The notes beneath the pieces were generated by a model. It worked only from the letters and a program-made list of their open reading frames with translations, was not told the origin of the DNA and did no database searches. A stretch of DNA of 5,243 nt from Anaerolineae bacterium (GTDB lineage: Bacteria > Chloroflexota > Anaerolineae > JAFGEY01), in contig JAFGEY010000428.1 in the NCBI GenBank assembly GCA_016931365.1, positions 1 through 5,243 of the forward strand, written 5' to 3'. The translations under genes were made by a program, and so were the position numbers. Below are positions 1-5,243 of this stretch, piece by piece (the stretch's first letter is position 1; the number at the start of each line of letters is the position of its first letter).

Positions 1-182
1 GCGCGGGCGCAGGCACATTGGGCGGTGCGGCAGTCAGAAGTGTTGAACTGCTCGTAGCATTTTTGGCCGACGAGCGCCTCTTGGCTGCGGCCGACCATTT
101 CGGCGGCAGCGCGGTTGGCAAAGCGAATGTTAAAGGTCTTGTCAATGATCATGGCCGGGGTGGGGATGCTATCAATGTGACC
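1..182 (-). other. Start of a cysteine-rich PAS domain in the receptor (cut by window edge)
   Basis: Receptor residues 929-988. The opening IPTPAMIIDKTFNIRFANRA and then AEMVGRSQEALVGQKC follow the usual PAS pattern of two strands, an N-R-A-A helix and a V-G-R/V-G-Q turn. Cysteines occur at 970, 979, 984 and 986. PAS domains can bind small ligands, heme, flavin or metals; no cofactor can be assigned from this fragment. Confidence 0.75.
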
Positions 183-2966
183 CACCAGGGAGTCGATGGT
201 GGCATTGACGCCCCTGACGATGCGGCGATAGTCACCGCTAAAGCGGGTGGCGTCACCGCGCACTTGCAGGCGGCCCTCGACGGCGGCCTGGGAGAGCACG
301 ACAAACTCGGAAATCAGGCCGCGCAGGTTGTCGCGCAGCAGGTCCATGCGTTCGTTGGCGAGGACCTGCTTGCCGGGCAACTGTTCGAGCACGGGCTCAA
401 AGTCGCCTTCAGCATAGGCAGCCAGGATGTCCAGGATGCGCAAGATGTTGCGCACGTGCAGTTGGATCGATTCGTTGACCCCTTGGGCCATCTGGCGATA
501 AGCGCCGCTAAAGGTCTCGGCCGGGATGACGGCGTCAATGTCCCCGGCAACCTGCGCTTTGTAACAGTGCTGCATCTGTTCGACAAAGGCGTTGAGCGTG
601 TCGATCAACAGGTTGACGTTGTTCTTGACCTCGTTAAAGTCCCCTTGATAGTCGTCAGTGATGGGGTCCGGGATGTCGCCTTTGCTGATGCGGTCAATGT
701 ATTCGGCGGCCACGTTCAACGGGCCGATGACGGCGTCGAGCGTGTCGTTGATGCCCTGCACGATTTGATAGTATTCGCCTTCGAACCGAGTGGCATCGGC
801 CCGCACGTCGAGCTTGCCTGCCACAGCGGCTTTGATCAGCCCGTTCACGTCACTGACCATAGCGCTGAGGCGCTCTTGCATCGTCACCATGGCGTGACCG
901 AGGGTATCGTCTTGAGAGGTGACGGGCACCTCTATTGCCAGGTTGCCCCGAGCGATCTGTTCTGCCGCTTTTGTCTTGGCCTGTAATGCTTGGCCCATCT
1001 CGCGAAAAGCGCCGGCCAGTTGCCCGGTTTCATCTCTTTGATCAATGTCTACTGTGTGACCGAGATCGCCTCGGGCGATGGCACGGGCTATGTCGGTGAT
1101 CTTTTGAATGGGGGTAGCGATGCTGATGGCGACAAAAAAGGCCAAGCCCGTCACGCCGGCGGCAATGACGACGCCGATGACCAGCAGCAGGTTGCGCAAT
1201 TGATTGGCCGGGGCCAATACTTCTGCTTGGTCCATCTTGCCAATGATGGCCCAGTTTAGGCCTGGGATGTCCAGTGGTTCGTAAGAGATGATGACGGGCG
1301 TGCCCGTGCTGTCGACGGCGGTCGTTTCGGCCGCGTTGCCAGCAAGCGCGTCGTCGATATAGGCGGTTTGGATTTCATATCCCACGACGTATTGACCATC
1401 GCCCATAGTCAGCATGTCGCTGCGGAAACTGGTTTCGCCGTTGACCTGGCCGACCAGATAGGTTTCGCCGCTTGTGCCCATACCGCTGCGCTCTTGCATG
1501 ATGGTGTTAATGTGCGCGTGGTCCAGTTGCAAGGCGACGACGAATTCAGTGCGTCCGTTCTCCCTTACCGGCTGGGCGATAAAGGCCGCGTTTGCATTGT
1601 CGCTGGGCGCATAAGGTTCAAAATCGACGATGCCAAACTCGCCGCTTTCCAGGACTTGTCGAACCAGCCGGCCGAGGTTGGAGTCACTGTAGGGACCGTT
1701 CAATATATTGGTCTCGAAATCTTTTTCGTGGCCTACCGTGTAAAAGATGAGGCCGTCAGGGTCGATCAGCAACAAGTCTTGGTAGCCATACTCTTGGATG
1801 TATTTGGCGAAAAAGTCCTGGTCTTGCCCATAGATTGTGGGAGCGATGATTTCCTTGATCTCCATAGTGGTGAATATGGCCCAGTTCAAGCCGGGTATTT
1901 CCAGGGGCGCATAAGAGATAAACTCTAGAGCCCCGGTGCTGCCGGTCTTGCTCGCCTGACCGGACCAGCCGATCAGCCCGAGGTCGATATAAGTGTCGGT
2001 CCTGGGATCACCGAATTGGCCTGACTTGACCACACGATCACTGCGATAGCTGCTGCTGTCGTCGACCTTGCCCACCAGATAGGTTTCTCCGGTCTTGCCC
2101 AGGCCGGTGTTTTGTTGAACGATAGCGTTGATTTTTTCAATCGGGATGCGAAAAGCGATAAAGCCTTGTATTTTGCCCAGATTGTCTCGCATAGGCGTCA
2201 TCATAAAGGCCGTCTGTTCGCCGTCGGCGGGGGGATAGGGTGTAAAGTCGGCCGTAGCGACGGGCTCGCTGTTTACGGTGATGACACGCTCAAAAGCCTG
2301 GCCCAGGCTGGTGTCACCGAGCTCGCTCTCGGGGATGACTATACCCAGGTCTGATGCTTGTAACACTGTATAGACGATGGCGCCGCTCTTGTGGATGAGC
2401 AACAAGTCGTCCCAGCCGTAATTTTCGGCGACCTCTTGTAGCCGGGTATCGTACTTTTGAGCCTGGAGGCGCCAGTTGGGCGTGTTGATGCGGTTGCCGG
2501 CCTTTTCAAAAGCCTCGTTAAAGTCGAGCATGGCTTGAAAAATAAAAGGGTCGTTGCGCAGGCCGGTCAACTCGGTGCACATGGTCTCGAAATAATCTTC
2601 TAGCTGCTTCTTTTTGAGCGTCTGGATCGCAGAGAGCTTGGCAAACCCTTCCTGGCGTAAGGCATTGACCGTGTTGGCCAGCACGCTGATGTCGCCCTGT
2701 CGCTCTAGGAAAAAGCGCTCGATCTGGTTCTTTTTAATGTTTTCTACGGCCTCTAGCTCATTATAGGCCTGATCTTGCATCGCGTCGCTGGAGCGCCATA
2801 TGCCCAGGACGGTGGCAATGATCAGGGGGGTCAAGCCGACGAACAGCAGCAGCCCGATGAGCTTGGGTTTCATGCGCACGTTGCCCAGCCGGATATGTTC
2901 CCACATGGATGAGGAACGCGCGTTTTGTGATTGATTGTGCTTGGGCGTGAGTTTCAGGTCGCCCAT
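1..2966 (-). CDS. Methyl-accepting chemotaxis protein with duplicated Cache-like sensor, poly-HAMP array and PAS domain (3' end outside window)
   Basis: A transmembrane receptor that would sense a ligand outside the membrane and signal through CheW/CheA. I translated the frame by hand from ATG 2966; it is open for 988 codons to the window edge with no stop or frameshift. Order: cytoplasmic N-terminus 1-34; TM1 about 36-57; an extracytoplasmic region about 58-592 with a helical stretch (58-184) and two related sensor modules (185-376 and 395-586); TM2 about 593-616; seven HAMP-like units 617-928; PAS from about 929 onward. Family signatures are TGETYLVG and SGETYLVG followed by RSD, and IPGLNWAI near each module end. 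HAMP1 has the canonical DETGQL (645-650). The PAS part reads IPTPAMIIDKTFNIRFANRA and then carries four cysteines. The methylation helices and CheA/CheW-contacting hairpin are not visible, so the MCP call rests on architecture and chemotaxis neighbours. A histidine kinase or other output domain cannot be excluded. The gene starts 33 bases after the short CheR stop and is the last one visible. Confidence 0.93.
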   Translation of the reverse strand, partial: MGDLKLTPKHNQSQNARSSSMWEHIRLGNVRMKPKLIGLLLFVGLTPLIIATVLGIWRSSDAMQDQAYNELEAVENIKKNQIERFFLERQGDISVLANTVNALRQEGFAKLSAIQTLKKKQLEDYFETMCTELTGLRNDPFIFQAMLDFNEAFEKAGNRINTPNWRLQAQKYDTRLQEVAENYGWDDLLLIHKSGAIVYTVLQASDLGIVIPESELGDTSLGQAFERVITVNSEPVATADFTPYPPADGEQTAFMMTPMRDNLGKIQGFIAFRIPIEKINAIVQQNTGLGKTGETYLVGKVDDSSSYRSDRVVKSGQFGDPRTDTYIDLGLIGWSGQASKTGSTGALEFISYAPLEIPGLNWAIFTTMEIKEIIAPTIYGQDQDFFAKYIQEYGYQDLLLIDPDGLIFYTVGHEKDFETNILNGPYSDSNLGRLVRQVLESGEFGIVDFEPYAPSDNANAAFIAQPVRENGRTEFVVALQLDHAHINTIMQERSGMGTSGETYLVGQVNGETSFRSDMLTMGDGQYVVGYEIQTAYIDDALAGNAAETTAVDSTGTPVIISYEPLDIPGLNWAIIGKMDQAEVLAPANQLRNLLLVIGVVIAAGVTGLAFFVAISIATPIQKITDIARAIARGDLGHTVDIDQRDETGQLAGAFREMGQALQAKTKAAEQIARGNLAIEVPVTSQDDTLGHAMVTMQERLSAMVSDVNGLIKAAVAGKLDVRADATRFEGEYYQIVQGINDTLDAVIGPLNVAAEYIDRISKGDIPDPITDDYQGDFNEVKNNVNLLIDTLNAFVEQMQHCYKAQVAGDIDAVIPAETFSGAYRQMAQGVNESIQLHVRNILRILDILAAYAEGDFEPVLEQLPGKQVLANERMDLLRDNLRGLISEFVVLSQAAVEGRLQVRGDATRFSGDYRRIVRGVNATIDSLVGHIDSIPTPAMIIDKTFNIRFANRAAAEMVGRSQEALVGQKCYEQFNTSDCRTAQCACAR
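183..1118 (-). other. Array of seven HAMP-like units in the receptor
   Basis: Receptor residues 617-928. A helix-ending G-x-[LIF] motif recurs at Gly633 (GDL), 674 (GNL), 717 (GKL), 763 (GDI), 808 (GDI), 854 (GDF) and 898 (GRL), a spacing of 41 to 46 residues as expected for chained HAMP domains. Units 1 and 2 are canonical, with DETGQL and DDTLG. Units 3, 5 and 7 share an F-x-G-x-Y...GVN or GIN pattern (FEGEYYQIVQGIN, FSGAYRQMAQGVN, FSGDYRRIVRGVN). Units 4 and 6 differ from these, giving an alternating a-b-a-b-a order. HAMP units relay helix movements from the membrane to the output domain. Confidence 0.8.
1209..1784 (-). repeat. Second copy of duplicated sensor module in the receptor
   Basis: Receptor residues 395-586. 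Landmarks: DLLLIDPDGLIFYTV, DFEPYAPSDN, SGETYLVGQV with RSD soon after, and SYEPLDIPGLNWAI, ending just before TM2. It keeps AAFIAQPVREN where copy one has TAFMMTPMRDN. The DNA matches copy one at atggcccagtt (1245-1255) and accagataggtttc (1453-1466). Protein similarity is clear but far from identical, so the duplication is old. Confidence 0.85.
1839..2414 (-). repeat. First copy of duplicated sensor module in the receptor
   Basis: Receptor residues 185-376. Landmarks: DLLLIHKSGAIVYTV, DFTPYPPADG, TGETYLVGKV with RSD soon after, and SYAPLEIPGLNWAI. The same landmarks appear in the same order 207-210 residues later. At DNA level the 11-mer atggcccagtt at 1875-1885 recurs 630 bases away, and the 14-mer accagataggtttc at 2074-2087 recurs 621 bases away. 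It resembles the Cache-like extracytoplasmic sensor of large chemoreceptors. Confidence 0.85.
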
Positions 2967-2972
2967 TTTTAT

Positions 2973-2979
2973 ACCTCCT
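2973..2979 (-). promoter_or_regulatory. Consensus Shine-Dalgarno site of the receptor gene
   Basis: The minus strand reads AGGAGGTATAAAAATG; AGGAGG ends seven bases before the ATG at 2964-2966. This near-perfect match fixes the receptor start and is much stronger than the sites of the two genes upstream, suggesting the receptor is translated efficiently and independently within the operon. Confidence 0.9.
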
Positions 2980-2999
2980 GCGCCGATTGTTTCATCACG

Positions 3000-3635
3000 T
3001 TATACTTTTTGAAACAGTTGTCCGGCGCTCGTGATCGGTTGAAAGAGACGCTGGGTTTCGTCCGGTAGCTTTTGTGTCTGCTCTGTGACAAAGTACCCGC
3101 CCTGCGCGAGCGCGCTGTGAAACATCCGTACGACTCGGGCGCGCTCCTCAGGTTTAAAATGCAATAGCACGTTTTTGCATACGATCAGGGCAAATTCTTC
3201 TCTGACGGGTTTTAGGGACAACAAGTCATGCTGTTGGAAGCGGATCGCTCTTTTCAGTTCCTCGCTCACTTGGAAATAGTTGGCCGTTTGTGTCATCGGG
3301 TACACCGCATCCTCGGGCGGCAGTGCCGGCGAAAAATATTTGCTCAACAAGGTCGGCGGAATGCGTTTGATCCTGACTTCTGGATAGATGCCGTGCGCAA
3401 TGATCTTGCCGAACTGACCATTTTCGTCAATGTCAGTCGCGTATATTTTCACGTTTCGGAACAAAAAGTGGGTCATGTTTTCCCGGAGCATGATGGCCAG
3501 CGAATAGGGTTCTGGTCCCATGGCACATCCGGCGTCCCAGATGTTGATATAACGTCGCCTTTTGAGATCAGGGATGATGTGTTGAACCAAAAGTTCCAAC
3601 GTGTATTTATCTCGAAAAAAGAATGTGAACGCCAT
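3000..3635 (-). CDS. Short CheR-family SAM-dependent methyltransferase lacking the N-terminal domain
   Basis: This 211-residue protein starts directly at the CheR catalytic core. MAFTFFFRDK corresponds to the TxFFRD motif that normally follows a helical domain of about 75 residues, which is absent. The SAM-binding motif is present as WDAGCAMGPEPYSLA (33-47; Glu42 in the usual Glu position), followed by ATDID (66-70). The FDLIFCRNVLIYF motif is changed to FALIVCKNVLLHF (148-160), with Lys for Arg and His for Tyr, and the late GHSE motif is replaced by TEQTQ (184-188). The missing domain is not simply out of frame: the same frame is blocked by TGA at 3684-3686 and contains no further ATG, GTG or TTG start. 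From memory, short FFFRD/GCAMGPEPY CheR relatives exist as a family, so this is probably a natural form rather than a decayed gene. It likely transfers methyl groups from SAM; whether its substrate is the adjacent receptor is inference. It sits 17 bases after cheW, with only a weak GGGA-type ribosome site, so translational coupling is plausible. Confidence 0.9.
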   Translation of the reverse strand: MAFTFFFRDKYTLELLVQHIIPDLKRRRYINIWDAGCAMGPEPYSLAIMLRENMTHFLFRNVKIYATDIDENGQFGKIIAHGIYPEVRIKRIPPTLLSKYFSPALPPEDAVYPMTQTANYFQVSEELKRAIRFQQHDLLSLKPVREEFALIVCKNVLLHFKPEERARVVRMFHSALAQGGYFVTEQTQKLPDETQRLFQPITSAGQLFQKV

Positions 3636-3652
3636 CTTTTTCTGTCCCAGGG

Positions 3653-4393
3653 CTAGACGATCTCTTCGTGAATGGTCAGCCGTTCATCGGTCAGCAGGGC
3701 CGGCAGGTCTAGCACGACTATTACTTCTTGTTTGTTGTCATTAGGGCTTTTCCCATTAGAGCTTGTTCCATTAGGATTCGCTTCATCGGTACCCAGGCGT
3801 TTGGCCACCCCGCGCACGTATTCCGGCCGCAGCCCACGCACGGTGCCGGTGGTCTCTTGGATGTGGGTGAGCGGGATGGACTCGACATTGAGCACATCCT
3901 GGACCAGCAAGGCAACTTCCATCTCGGGCATCTCGACGACGATGAGAAAATTCGCGTCCCGCGCGTGGCTTTCTATGTCTTGTTGGACCTGGCTCAGCCC
4001 AAAAAACTTTTGCAAATCTACGATAGAAAAGATGCGCCCGCGCAGGTTGACCACGCCGGCTACCCAGTCGGGCACGCGCGGCACGGGGGTGATCTGTTGG
4101 GCTGGCTTGATGTCATAGACATATTGTGCGTCGAGACCGTACAGTTCGTTTCCCAGGCGGGCCAGCACCAATTGGACCTGCTGGGTTTGATTTTCTTGGA
4201 TGGGCTTCTGAGCCAGTTCTCGAGCGCGGCGCGTCCATATTTCTTGCAACACTTCTGGATCTGTTTCGTCCAGTTTAGAGAGTGTTGCTTCGGCCTGGGC
4301 GATGCGTTGATGCATCTGGTCCCAATCGGTGCTCTGGCGCTTTGGGTCTCTCGTCGTTTGGCGTTTCGGGTCTGAGCTTGGCGTGTCTTTCAT
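3653..4393 (-). CDS. cheW: CheW-like chemotaxis adaptor with N-terminal helical extension
   Basis: CheW proteins couple receptors to the CheA kinase in cytoplasmic arrays. I place the start at ATG 4391-4393 (246 aa) because purine-rich GAGAGAG lies just upstream at 4398-4404. A second in-frame ATG at 4418-4420 would add nine residues, but it has no Shine-Dalgarno-like sequence and sits only six bases after the upstream stop. Residues 1-65 are charged: a DPKRQ motif occurs twice eight residues apart, followed by a predicted helix ending RARELAQKP at 56-64. The CheW domain covers about 70-246, with VLARLGNELYGLDAQYVYDI, then AGVVNLRGRIFSIVDL, whose NLRG (116-119) is the conserved contact loop. 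A hydrophilic Asn/Gly/Ser linker (about 204-219) interrupts the domain before the last strand (EVIVVLDL). E. coli CheW is about 165 aa, so this one is long because of its N-terminus and linker. It stops at TAG 3653-3655, 17 bases before the next gene. Confidence 0.95.
   Translation of the reverse strand: MKDTPSSDPKRQTTRDPKRQSTDWDQMHQRIAQAEATLSKLDETDPEVLQEIWTRRARELAQKPIQENQTQQVQLVLARLGNELYGLDAQYVYDIKPAQQITPVPRVPDWVAGVVNLRGRIFSIVDLQKFFGLSQVQQDIESHARDANFLIVVEMPEMEVALLVQDVLNVESIPLTHIQETTGTVRGLRPEYVRGVAKRLGTDEANPNGTSSNGKSPNDNKQEVIVVLDLPALLTDERLTIHEEIV
3739..3783 (-). repeat. Three-copy 15-bp tandem repeat inside cheW
   Basis: On the plus strand CATTAG recurs at 3739, 3754 and 3769, exactly 15 bases apart, with partial similarity in the rest of each unit (cattagggcttttcc, cattagagcttgttc, cattaggattcgctt). 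The period is five codons, so the frame is kept. The protein reads NPNGT-SSNGK-SPNDN, a flexible polar linker just before the final CheW beta strand. It is an in-frame microduplication, probably surface-exposed and able to change length. Confidence 0.8.
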
Positions 4394-4426
4394 TTGTCTC
4401 TCTCGTTTTATGTTTCGCATTCGACG

Positions 4427-5243
4427 TTAGCGGGTTTCGGCCTCAATGCTCCACTGTTGCTGTTGGCGAATGATCGCTTCTCGCAAGCGACCGACGGTGA
4501 TGCCGCCTGAGCCGGGGATGATGTCTTGGACATCGTGAGCCTCTAACAGGCGCCGGGCGTTGTCCAGTGACTTTTGGGCCTGGGGCCACTGGCCGTTGTT
4601 ACGGTACAGGTCCGCCAGACCGAAATGGCCTAACGCGTTTTTGTGGTTGATATAGATGACTTTTTTCATGGCGTCGATGGCCTGGTCGAGTTGGCCTTGG
4701 TGTTGCAGGACCAAGGCCAGTGTGTAATAGGCTTCCAGGGCTAGTTTGTCAATCTGGATAGCCTGGCGGCACCAGCGCTCGGCCTGTTCCCAAAGGCCCA
4801 GGTTGGCGCAGGCCTGGCCCAGCGTCGTGTAAAAGGGGGCGTGATCGGTTTGGCTCTCGGCCAGCGGCAGCAGCAATGCGCGCGCCCCTTCCGAATCACC
4901 CTTGTCGAGCAAATTGCGCGCCTGTTCCAAGGGATCCGTCTGCTCGGGTTCGGGCTGGGGTTTGAGCGGCGCTGTGTCGCTGCCGGGTGTTGGGCAAGCC
5001 CTTGGGGTGACCGTGATGGGCGCGGGCGTGGACGCTTTGTGAGCCGCCAGCCAATCCCAGTCGGCCGGCAAGGCTGTCGGTTGACCGGTGCGTTGATATA
5101 GGATGGCGTTGGGAAAGTTGCGCGCTTGAAAGCGGCGGTAGGTGGTCAACGAGTGTTCCGAGTGGCCTACGATCAGCCAGCCGTTCTCGGTCAAGGCCTC
5201 ATAAAACCGGTCAATGATGGCGGCGGTGACCGGCTCGGTAAAA
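4427..5243 (-). CDS. cheR: CheR-type protein-glutamate methyltransferase with C-terminal TPR repeats (5' end outside window)
   Basis: The frame is open from the window edge to TAA at 4427-4429, giving 271 visible residues; the true start lies beyond 5243. An in-frame TTG at 5192-5194 could be taken for a start, but the residues before it (FTEPVTAAIIDRFYEAL) continue the CheR fold, so it is internal. Visible residues 1-50 are the end of the SAM-dependent CheR domain, with the late GGWL-type strand as NGWLIVGHSE (GHSE at residues 26-29). A proline-rich linker follows at about 51-102, then about four TPR units at 103-236. These show the G-x-x-x-x-A pattern, for example GLWEQAERW, GQLDQAIDA and GQWPQAQKS. 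A tail at 237-271 (GSGGITVGRLREAI) is typical of CheR-TPR proteins. In the family, CheR methylates receptor glutamates with SAM in the cytoplasm, and TPRs mediate protein contacts. The SAM-binding motifs lie outside the window. It is first of four co-oriented genes here and ends 33 bases before the preferred cheW start. Confidence 0.93.
   Translation of the reverse strand, partial: FTEPVTAAIIDRFYEALTENGWLIVGHSEHSLTTYRRFQARNFPNAILYQRTGQPTALPADWDWLAAHKASTPAPITVTPRACPTPGSDTAPLKPQPEPEQTDPLEQARNLLDKGDSEGARALLLPLAESQTDHAPFYTTLGQACANLGLWEQAERWCRQAIQIDKLALEAYYTLALVLQHQGQLDQAIDAMKKVIYINHKNALGHFGLADLYRNNGQWPQAQKSLDNARRLLEAHDVQDIIPGSGGITVGRLREAIIRQQQQWSIEAETR

Noticed and set aside
18..986. Long plus-strand open frame of 322 codons
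   Set aside because: It lies fully antisense to the receptor frame, which has clear HAMP and PAS motifs. Its translation shows no recognisable domain and is explained by codon bias of the opposite strand.
2969..2995. Eight-codon leader ORF (MKQSAQEV) overlapping the receptor ribosome site
   Set aside because: It has no ribosome site of its own and is too short to distinguish from chance; its frame merely runs through the AGGAGG.
2967..2999. Possible terminator or promoter in the largest intergenic gap
   Set aside because: The 33 bases hold the Shine-Dalgarno site but no inverted repeat with a T-run and no paired -35/-10 boxes.
3228..3656. Plus-strand open frame of 142 codons
   Set aside because: It is antisense to the short CheR gene, with no family motif and no convincing ribosome site.
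3728..4375. Plus-strand open frame of 215 codons
   Set aside because: It is antisense to cheW, whose protein matches CheW motif by motif; the plus-strand product is a shadow.
5192..5194. TTG as start of the CheR-TPR gene
   Set aside because: The frame continues upstream to the window edge with CheR-like sequence, and GHSE sits only ten residues after the TTG, so a start here would remove nearly all of the catalytic domain.

Overview
The window is one stretch of a chemotaxis-type signalling operon, read entirely from the minus strand (right to left). Four genes sit almost end to end with gaps of 17 to 33 bases, and no promoter, terminator, RNA gene, mobile element or CRISPR array is visible. 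The outer two genes run off the window: the first gene lacks its 5' part and the last lacks its 3' part.

In transcription order: (1) the C-terminal end of a CheR methyltransferase fused to a proline-rich linker and about four TPR repeats (5243 to 4427); (2) a CheW adaptor with an N-terminal helical extension and a small repeat-encoded linker (4393 or 4420 to 3653); (3) a short second CheR-like methyltransferase that lacks the usual N-terminal receptor-binding domain and has altered motifs (3635 to 3000); (4) a very large methyl-accepting chemotaxis receptor (2966 to 1). I translated this last frame codon by codon: it is open for 988 codons to the window edge. It has TM1, a duplicated Cache-like sensor region, TM2, seven HAMP-like units and the start of a cysteine-rich PAS domain. 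Its methylated signalling domain must lie beyond position 1.

The genes fit together as a receptor, the CheW adaptor that couples receptors to a CheA kinase, and one or two enzymes that could methylate receptors for adaptation. CheA, CheB, CheY and CheD are not in the window, so the output (flagella, type IV pili, gliding or gene regulation) cannot be read from it.

The organism is bacterial with moderately high GC. The CheR-TPR fusion, the short CheR form and poly-HAMP/PAS receptors suggest an environmental bacterium rich in signalling genes, such as Chloroflexota (Anaerolineae-like), a KSB3-like candidate phylum or a deltaproteobacterial lineage. This is a low-confidence guess from family resemblance. 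All families are known. The unusual parts are the receptor's architecture, with duplicated sensor modules and an alternating HAMP array, and the pairing of a TPR-fused CheR with a stripped-down CheR.
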